This document shows positions 57,121 to 64,000 of a DNA stretch of 64,000 bases, piece by piece (the first letter of the stretch is position 1; each line of letters starts with the position of its first letter). Made by a program: the position numbers and the translations under genes. Source of the DNA: Papaver somniferum (lineage: Eukaryota; Streptophyta; Magnoliopsida; Ranunculales; Papaveraceae). Below the pieces are notes generated by a model. The model saw only the letters and a list, made by a program, of their open reading frames with translations, was not told the DNA's origin and ran no database searches. The stretch lies in the NCBI RefSeq assembly GCF_003573695.1, contig NC_039360.1, forward strand, positions 63,613,911 to 63,677,910. The letters run 5' to 3'.

Positions 57121-58125
57121 TTCATTCCTGGATTAGCTCAACTCATTGCTTCGTTCACGCCTCTGCTGAAGAAAGGAGCAAGCTTCACCTGGACAGCTGT
57201 TCAACAAGAAGCTTTCCATAAAATACAACATATATTATTGTCACCGACCGTCATGAGGTCTCCAGTGCAGGGACGAGCTCTGATTCTTTACACAGCCTCC
57301 AGTGACGTCGCCATCGGCGCATTCCTTGTTCAGGAAGATGATGAAGGCGTCGAACGACCGATTTACTACTTCAGCCGCACAATGAGAGATGCTCAACTCC
57401 GATATCCAAAGGCCGAAAGGTCATGCCTGGCATTGGTACATGCAATCCAGAAGTTCAGACATTACTTACTATCTAACAGGGTCGTACTTATCTCCAAAGC
57501 TGATCCCATAAAGTTCTTGCTATCAAAGCCAGCCTTGATAGGAAGACCAGCCAGGTGGCTACTCCAGATGTCAGAATTTGACATAGCTTGCACGCCACCT
57601 AAAGCCATCAAAGGTCAAGCGGTCGCAGACCTGCTCGCTGCTTTTCCAGGGGAAGACACAACAACACTACATGAAGAAGTACCCGGTGAATTCCCAGACA
57701 TCCTAGTCATCAAGGAAGAAACATGGCTTCTATACTTTGATGGATCTTCCACCCCTAGTAGTGACACCGGAGGAGCGGGCATAGTGTTGGTGTCTCCATC
57801 TGGTGAAGTTTTCTCACATTCGTTCAAGTTGGATTTCCACTGCACCAACAACTCAGCGGAATATGAAGCCTTCCTATTAGGATTATCCTTGGCCAAGCAA
57901 GCAGGAGAAACTTACCTCGAGATAAGGGGAGATTCAAAATTATTGGTCAAACAGATGAATGGAACGTATTCTCTCAAATAAATCACACTTTCTCCATTCA
58001 GAACCGAAGCTCAGCGACTGTTGACCTATTTTGCTGACGCAACGATCGTCCATACTGGACGGACTAACAACAGGCATGCTGATTGCCTAGCAACTCTCGC
58101 CTCCAAGCTGCAATTCGAAGGAGCA
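57121..58125 (+). pseudogene. RNase H and second RNase H of element E
   Basis: The first RNase H is at about 57180-57500 (ASFTWTAVQQEAFHKI, RPIYYFSRTMRDAQLRYPKA). The connection ends AVADLLAAFPGE. The second RNase H is at about 57715-58125 (WLLYFDGSSTPSSDTGGAGI, NNSAEYEAFLLGL, RGDSKLLVKQM, then NNRHADCLATLAS). A TAA at 57979-57981 interrupts the second domain. The tandem arrangement marks the Tat lineage. Confidence 0.9.
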
Positions 58126-59792
58126 CAGAAAACGATCACTGTACAGAGACGTTCGGTATCATCAACTTGGCTCACTCAGATCGAAGACATTCCAGCGAAC
58201 GATTGGCGAGCACCCATCATTCATGAATTGAGCAGCTCTATTTCAGAAGGCCAAGTCATCCTCAAAGAATTGAAAAACTACTTCTTGCTTCATGGAGCGC
58301 TATACTATCGAAACCCTGATGGATCTCTATCACGATGTCTTGGGAGAAACGAAGCGGAAGAACAGCTCAAACACATACATGAGGAAGTCTGTGGGCAAAC
58401 GTTAGTGGTAACACTTTACAGAAAGCTTCAAAGAATGGGGTACTACTGGCCATCCATGGAGACTCAATCGAGAGCTTTACAAGGATCTTGTCCTGATTGC
58501 CAAACACCTCCTCATCACTTGGAGGTTTTGACGATCCACCACACTGGGGACTGGAGGGAGCCTTACATCAAATACCTTCGGTACAACGAACTACCACTGG
58601 AAAAGAAGCAAGCAGTCAAACTCATTCAGAAAGCTAAGAGATTTGTCCATCTCGATGGGATCTTATACCGCAAAATCTTTGGTGTAAATTTACTAAGGTG
58701 CTTAGCCGAACATGAAATCCCTACAATCCTGAAGGAAGTACATGATGGAGAACATCAAGGAAAGAAGAAACTATTTCTTCAAATGCATGAGAAATATTAT
58801 TGGCCAACCATGGAAGATGATGCAGCCGCACACGTTCAGAGGTGTCACCAATGCCAAACTCACGGTAATCTCATCCACACTCATTGTCTCCATTGAATTC
58901 TGTGAATAGTCTGTGGCCTTTCTACATCTGGGGATTAGATATTATTGGGAAGATCAATCCAGCATCTTCAAAACAACATGAATGCATCATCACTGCGACA
59001 GAGTACTTCACCAAGTGGGTCGAATCTATTCCTCTTCGAAGCACCACTGGAGTTACGATTGCCGCCTTCATCAAAGAGCACATAATATGCAGATTCGGAG
59101 TTCCTAAGTATATCATCACAGATAACGGGACTCCTTTTGCCAATCAATATGTTGAGAAGCTGCTCAATAAATATGAGATCAAACAAATCTTCTCCACGCC
59201 TTACTATCCACAAGGAAATGGTCAAGCAGAAAGTACCAACAAGATTTTGGTCAGGATTATCAGTTGGACGATTCATGACAATCCTCGATCATGGCATGAG
59301 CAATTACCCATGGCTCTGTGGGCTTACAGAACTGCACCAAGGAGCTCGATCGATACTTCGCCATATTCCCTTGTCTATGGAGCCGATGCCATACTTCCAG
59401 CAGAAATCAAAGTTCCCTCAGCTAGGATTGCAACATCCAGTGGTGTACAATGGGATGAGGCCGATATCTCCAGATCAAGAATCGCTGAGCTAGATATGCT
59501 GGAATCAAGGAGAACCAAGGTGGAAAAATATGTGGAAGCCTACAAACAGAGAATCTCCAGAGCCTACAACAAAATGGTAAGACCTCGAACATTTCAAGTA
59601 GGAGATTTGGTATTAAAGACGGCAAAGCACATTCAACAAGACATGTCCGCTCCTAAGTTCTCTCCTAAATGGGAAGGGCCATATGTTGTTATCAAAGAAG
59701 TGTCTAGCGGATACTACAAAATTTTAGCAATCAATGGAGGAAAGGAAGGAAACATCATCAATGGCAAATGGATCAAAGCTTATTATACCTGA
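58126..59792 (+). pseudogene. Integrase of element E with doubled H2C2 zinc region
   Basis: Two zinc-binding modules precede the core: one at about 58340-58510 (HIHEEVCGQTL, YYWPSM, CPDCQ) and one at about 58690-58860 (KEVHDGEHQG, YYWPTM, CHQCQ). The core has Asp at 58938-58940 (GLDIIG), Asp at 59121-59123 (TDNGTPF) and Glu at 59229-59231 (NGQAES), a DD35E spacing. It ends with a C-terminal region (FQVGDLVLKT, FSPKWEGPYVV) at a stop at 59790-59792. One frameshift near 58880 joins zinc region to core. Apart from that the core frame is open and looks intact. Confidence 0.9.
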
Positions 59793-59987
59793 TCCATGAA
59801 ACAAACTACCTCTTCATCATTTCAAGTATTTTCAAAAATGTAATTTCATTCCTCCAAAGAGCATACGAATGCTCCTTTGTTCATTAAACATTTCAAAAAT
59901 GAGCAAAATTCGTTCATTCCACGATCAACTGTTTCACCTAACTAGAAACTCAGATTTACTCAAAAAATAACAACCACAAATGCTCAC
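59793..59987. other. Short spacer between integrase and antisense gene
   Basis: Convergent 3' ends; no coding frame. Confidence 0.5.
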
Positions 59988-60978
59988 TCAAAGCAAACCA
60001 TCCAACAACGGATAATCCCTGTAAGAAGCCTCGTCAAGCTTCTTCTGAAAAATCTTGGTCTTTGCCTTTAAGTCTTCGACAGCTTTCTCAACCCTTGCTG
60101 ACTCCAGAGACAGTATCCTCTCCTCATCCAGTAAAGCTGCATTCATGGAAATTGCATCAGCAGCCTCTGCCGCCTTATGAACCTTGATTATCTCAAGACG
60201 ACGACGGAGCCAGCTTACATTGAATCGCAATATCTCACAATTCGATATCATTTCATCCCATTGGTGCAGCTCATGGTTTTTGACGTCTCGCAAGTGCATC
60301 TGATTCATTTCCTCGATGATCGGCAATAACCCCGCTACCGTTGTTAAAAGGTTTGGAAGAAAACCTTTCCACACTTCTGTGGTGGCAATATGACCATACT
60401 TCTTCCAGATCTTGGTGTACAGAGATATATGATATTTGGGAACCACGAATCCGCCGACCATTTCATTGTGCGGGAAGGTATTAATCAATGGGGATTCAAA
60501 TAAAAGTCCAGCGGTTGGGTATTCACGAGCATGGACACCGTCTCCGGTCTCCACGGATCCTGCAGAATCTTCACATGCCTGGTTGCTGCTTTCCTCGAGC
60601 TCAACCACGGTCACGGACTTTCCACTCTTTCTTCGTCTAGCGTCGACGACGACACGGACATCCGCCTATGATGAAATGAAAGAGTGTTAATCCCGCGACT
60701 CAGTACAATCTCAAGAGTCATAAATTTACTTACAGACGATCCAACTTCAGCACGAGCCGATCCATACCAGGCAGGAGCTCTAACACTCCGCTTAGGCCTT
60801 GCATTATGAGGAGTAGTATTCTTATTACAGTCTTACGACAAACCATTTTCTTGTGATCAACAATCGAATAGAGACAAGAAAGGAGAAGAAGAAGAAGTGT
60901 ACAACTTACTGAGATAAACGTTGCCATTTCACGCTTCGTCTGAAGATCATCTTGAGAATAAATGCTATTGCTCGACAT
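59988..60978 (-). CDS. Three-exon antisense gene of element E (E-anti2)
   Basis: Minus strand, ATG at 60978 (MSSNSIYSQDDLQTKREMAT). Exons 60978-60910, 60820-60734 and 60665-59988; donors GTAAGT at 60909 and 60733, acceptor CATAG before 60665, and a weaker AAG acceptor before 60820. All junctions are phase 0, so the frame runs uninterrupted for about 277 residues; introns are 89 and 68 bases. Exon 2 is basic; exon 3 has a folded segment (YHISLYTKIWKKYGHIATTE, then FNVSWLRRRLEIIKVHK) and a C-terminal coiled coil (LESARVEKAVEDLKAKTKIF). No retroviral domain. The middle part faintly recalls plant PEARLI-4-like proteins; this is unverified. It looks intact, unlike the sense pol. Confidence 0.65.
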
Positions 60979-61073
60979 GACGGCAAGGAGGTAGGATCAA
61001 AACTTCTCTGCACGATGAAACTGACTCAGGAATGGAAGAAATATTTGCGTGGATCATAGATTTGGAGTCTTGA

Positions 61074-61088
61074 GGATATATATGTATC
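61074..61088 (-). promoter_or_regulatory. TATA-like motif upstream of E-anti2
   Basis: ATACATATATATCC on the minus strand about 100 bases before the ATG at 60978. Confidence 0.35.
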
Positions 61089-61089
61089 A

Positions 61090-61471
61090 GGCGATAGTTA
61101 TGTAGTCAACTCAGTTACGAGTTCCACTGAAACCCTAGACTTCAAAGATCGATGCCGGAGACACGGAGGAAAATAACACACTGGGGACTGAACATCACGG
61201 GTCAAAGGATAGGCCATGCGCCTTGTACACATCATGAACTATCGGCCATGTGTTATGTTACTTCTCATGAAAATCGACAAGTCATGATGAATTTGGATAT
61301 ATGGGTATCGGTCCATGTCATGGATTAGAAGAAATCGACGTTAACAAAATTTTCATCATTCAGAAGAAAAGTCTAATTGAAATAAAGTCGTTTAAACAGT
61401 CAAAAGAAAGATATCTACTATGAAGACTAAAAAGGGAATCCTCTACCATCTACAAGAAGATGGAAGTAAAA
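61090..61471. other. Spacer between the two antisense genes of element E
   Basis: No coding frame seen. A TCATGA-rich stretch near 61220-61330. Confidence 0.4.
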
Positions 61472-62028
61472 CTACTCGTCGGACTCATCCGAATTCTCAG
61501 CTTCATCGTCACTGTCCTTCTCAGAATCATCTTCTTCAGAGTCACTATCAGGATCATTGGTGAAGTCCGGTGGACGGAAGATAACATCATCATCTGAATC
61601 CGAATTATCTTCTGCTGCAGCTTCAGCTTCAATTTTCTTCATCGTCCTCCGATGCTCTCTTTCACAACGATCAGGCTTAGTGTAACGCTCGGATGGTTCC
61701 CATGCGATCTCTCCTTCAGAAGCATCAGCATCAGAATCAGAAGGCACCCCGTCTAAGAATTGAAGCTTCTCCTCAACCCTCTGTCTCTTACGCCGGGTGC
61801 GATCTTTTTCACGTTGACGGGCATCCTCCTTTTTGTCTTCAGCTCTTTTCTTTTCGAGTTCAGCAAAAAAGACTCTTCGCTTAGCCATAGGAACATAGGC
61901 TTCGCCCCTTTTTGGGTAACCCTAGCCTTCGATTTCGCTACAGGAGCGTCGGAATCCTCATCAGAAGAGCCATACGAAGAAGAGGAATACCAGTAATCGT
62001 AATTGCTGTTACTGTTGGTCGACATTTT
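61472..62028 (-). pseudogene. Acidic antisense protein gene of element E (E-anti1)
   Basis: Minus strand, ATG at 62025 (MSTNSNSNYDYWYSSSSYGS), four bases after an acceptor-like TTCCAG. The head is Ser/Tyr/Asp-rich. The frame shifts near 61890, then runs AKRRVFFAELEKKRAEDKKE with a basic helix, and ends in a very acidic Asp/Ser/Glu tail (DDDVIFRPPDFTNDPDSDSE...) with a stop just before 61472. A GC-rich candidate first exon with donor CCAG/GTACGT (62966/62965) and a TATAAAAG (63076-63083) lie upstream on the same strand, suggesting a 5' UTR intron. No known domain. Total about 180 residues. Confidence 0.5.
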
Positions 62029-62046
62029 CTGGAACCGGAAGATCAA

Positions 62047-62965
62047 AGATTACTACCATGTAAACAAACCAACATCAGCAAAAAATGGTAACTCTTAACT
62101 CTTACCTTTTATACTTCCACTAACAATGGTGATAGTAATACTAGAGTTAACACCTCAAAATCGTTCGTCTCTTCGAAAACTGCAAAAACGAAACTTTATT
62201 TAATTTCCGAAACTGATTTTTCCTGAAATCACGGACACAATTTTCATAATGTGAACATTCACACAACTGACGTATGAAGTTTACAACAATAAAATATTTC
62301 ATCATACATATATTGTCTATCTTCGAAGGTTCCTCAAAACCCACGTTTCTGGTTTTTCGAATAAGCAACAATTAATGCAACTTGCATACACAAACTCTCG
62401 AGGACTTTATTTAATGAAAACAAACTCATGAAAATAAAATATATCATCATATTTTGCACAATATATGTCACGGCTGCATATATATATATATATAAAATTA
62501 TTTTTCCTTCGTATCGTCGTTATTTGTCTTTAAAACGAAGGTTTATTTCAAAAAATATTGTGAAAGATCACATCTCATACATATGATAAAGTTTTGTATT
62601 TACATGAAAGCTCATAAGCAAAATTTTATCACTGGACACAAGTTCATCATACATATTTTCCTTCGTGTCATCATTATTTGTCTTTAAAACGAAGAATTAT
62701 TCCGATTTCAAGAAAATTCACGTCTTTTATGATGAAACCTTGGTATACATGAAATCTCATACACTAAGTTTTATCACTGGACCTAGGTTCATATTAAAAA
62801 AAAATCTCTCTTAAATCAGGGATTATAGTTAGTTTTCAAAATCTCTCCTAAATCAGGGTTTTTTCATAAAACTCACACTAATATACACATGTATATAACT
62901 TCATCATGATCAAAGCATGAACAACTCATGAGGATCATAAACATCAGCAAAAAAAAAAAACGTAC
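62047..62965 (-). other. Probable 5' UTR intron of E-anti1
   Basis: AT-rich, no coding frame. It contains a diverged direct repeat (CCTTCGT(A/G)TC(G/A)TC(G/A)TTATTTGTCTTT at about 62506 and 62660) and a (TA)n run at about 62480-62495. Confidence 0.4.
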
Positions 62966-63083
62966 CTGGGAGCGCCGGCCGGAAATTGGTCGGCGGCGGG
63001 AAAACTCTCCTTCCGTGGCGTGAAGGTGATGAATGTGTTGGTCGTGTGTGAGGAAAAAAAAAAAGAGGATTAATCCCTTTTAT
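62966..63083 (-). promoter_or_regulatory. Candidate promoter and first exon of E-anti1
   Basis: TATAAAAG on the minus strand at 63076-63083, followed by about 85 bases of unusually GC-rich sequence (CGCCGCCGACC...CCGGCCGGCG), ending at a consensus donor CCAG/GTACGT. Reads as a plant promoter with a 5' UTR exon. Confidence 0.45.
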
Positions 63084-63387
63084 ATCAATTTTATTTCCAA
63101 AACCTAATTTTCTAAGGATTTCCTTATTGGGCCCGACCCGCGAATCCTAACCGACCACGGACTCGTCATCCAAACCAGCGGTTCAACACCAATTTATGCT
63201 CATCAAACGATGCTCCAATCATGACATTGAAGCCTTCATCAAGTCGTGGTTTGCTCATGCTCTCTAAATCCGGTAACGTCTCAACTTACAACTAAGTTCA
63301 ATTACTGGTGTTATTATTTATGGCCGGAAAATCACTATTTAATGCTGACTAAGGAACACAGCTTTCCTCAGTAAGCAGGGGACTTAA
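63084..63387. other. Element E end region before the 3' LTR
   Basis: No gene seen. The last 20 bases hold the purine-rich AAGCAGGGGACTTAA tract next to the 3' LTR. Confidence 0.5.
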
Positions 63388-64000
63388 TGTAGATGGTGGA
63401 TTTTCGACAAAGGATAAATTCGTAAACTCATAATTATACGAAACTGCGATTCAGCAATCGGACGTGAGTATCGAGACACGAGTCTCTCATCGAATTCTCA
63501 ACAGAGAGTACTTTCTCTCAGAGTACATGTAGATATGTAGTCTCACGACTAGACAACGACATATCTCATGAATACTGAATACTTTCAGTGATTACTTCTA
63601 TATAGCATCGCGAGATGGACAACTCCTAGACAGCTTGCTCTGCTAGTATAGAGCGATAACATCTTCAGGAACAAACAACGAGTTTACCCTGACTATATAA
63701 AGGATATGACTTACCGACAAGCTCATATCGGGATAATTAATGCTCCTAGAAAGCTTGCTCTGCTAGTATAGAGCCACAAAGTTAATTATTCCTAATTAAG
63801 ATTGATTCTGCCGTGACATTCACTACTGAATTCCCGGAATAATCTATTATTGCTCATATTCCATGGTCGAATCCACAACTGGTCCCATGGAATGGCAATA
63901 ACAATTGCTCCTATTCCATGGTCGAATCCACGACTGGTCCCATGGAATGACAATAACAATTGTTCTGATTCTATGATCGAATCCACAGCTTGATCTCATA
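63388..64000 (+). repeat. 3' LTR of element E, first 613 bases
   Basis: TGTAGATGGTGGATTTTCGA onward matches 52137-52749 collinearly. It is preceded by the purine-rich AAGCAGGGGACTTAA. Truncated by the window end. Confidence 0.92.

Larger units (their letters stand above)
52137..64000 (+). mobile_element. Element E: Tat-lineage gypsy retrotransposon with two antisense genes, runs off the window
   Basis: The 5' LTR is 52137-55891, the primer site 55895-55911, the purine tract just before 63388, and the 3' LTR starts at 63388 and is cut by the window end. The interior (7.5 kb) holds a gag stub, RT, two RNase H domains and an integrase with a doubled zinc region on the plus strand, then two genes on the minus strand. 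Capsid and protease are missing. The visible LTR parts differ by about a dozen bases in the first 280. Full length by LTR symmetry would be about 15 kb. It is inserted in element D. Confidence 0.88.

Noticed and set aside
61450..61632. Short open frame overlapping the acidic antisense ORF
   Set aside because: A shadow frame of the Asp/Glu-rich coding region.
1..64000. tRNA, rRNA or other structured RNA genes
   Set aside because: I looked for tRNA-like A and B boxes and conserved rRNA phrases and saw none. The tRNA-like matches are the retrotransposon primer sites.

Overview
The window is a gene-poor, repeat-rich stretch of a flowering-plant nuclear genome. Evidence for a plant: several nested LTR retrotransposons primed by plant-type tRNA sites, two Tat-lineage Ty3/gypsy elements with a second RNase H, an L1-type LINE, a Stowaway-like MITE, an F-box gene with an F-box-associated domain, and a split gene that begins with a chloroplast-transit-like peptide. 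A dicot is likely. I cannot name the species from sequence alone.

Left arm (1-14165). An old minus-strand LTR element (A) has its 5' LTR at 11411-14165 and a tRNA-iMet primer site at 11397-11408. Its main product resembles the 'putative plant transposon protein' domain rather than an ordinary Gag. That reading frame is split by a complete younger minus-strand element (B, 1931-10130), flanked by a perfect 5-bp duplication (CTATA). B has 2.35-kb LTRs but only 3.5 kb of interior. It encodes a coiled-coil plus CCHC zinc-knuckle Gag remnant and a small extra 3' ORF, with no protease, integrase or RT, so it is non-autonomous.

Middle (14166-24757). A decayed LINE (14171-18892, ending in poly-A) is followed by an inverted-repeat element whose core is an array of TTCGGC/GCCGAA hairpins. 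Next comes an F-box gene with one frameshift (20948-22191), then a 2.5-kb stretch where I see no gene.

Split gene and element F (24758-39410). A small gene with a transit-like N-terminus has exon 1 at 24758-24852 and exon 2 at 39236-39410. Its intron holds a whole Tat-lineage gypsy element (F, 25084-39008, 901-bp LTRs). F carries decayed gag-pol on the plus strand. Between integrase and the 3' LTR it carries a long antisense gene with at least five exons (37394 to 33394).

Right arm (39411-64000). After a Stowaway-like MITE and palindromic tandem arrays comes a four-level nest. Element C (minus, 3' LTR 41839-44299) is entered by an A-type LTR (47013-47882). That is entered by element D (a B-family minus element, 3' LTR 47883-50240), which is entered by gypsy element E (plus, from 52137 past the window end). 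E has 3.76-kb LTRs, a gag reduced to a stub, a Tat-type pol, and two antisense genes between integrase and 3' LTR, at least one with introns.

The most notable theme is that both Tat elements carry antisense, spliced, non-retroviral genes in the same slot. A second theme is that A, B/D and C are related short-interior, long-LTR elements that share a conserved LTR block but carry a different short tandem array at the same place in the LTR. Nearly all element ORFs are broken by stops or frameshifts; no joined sequence is given.
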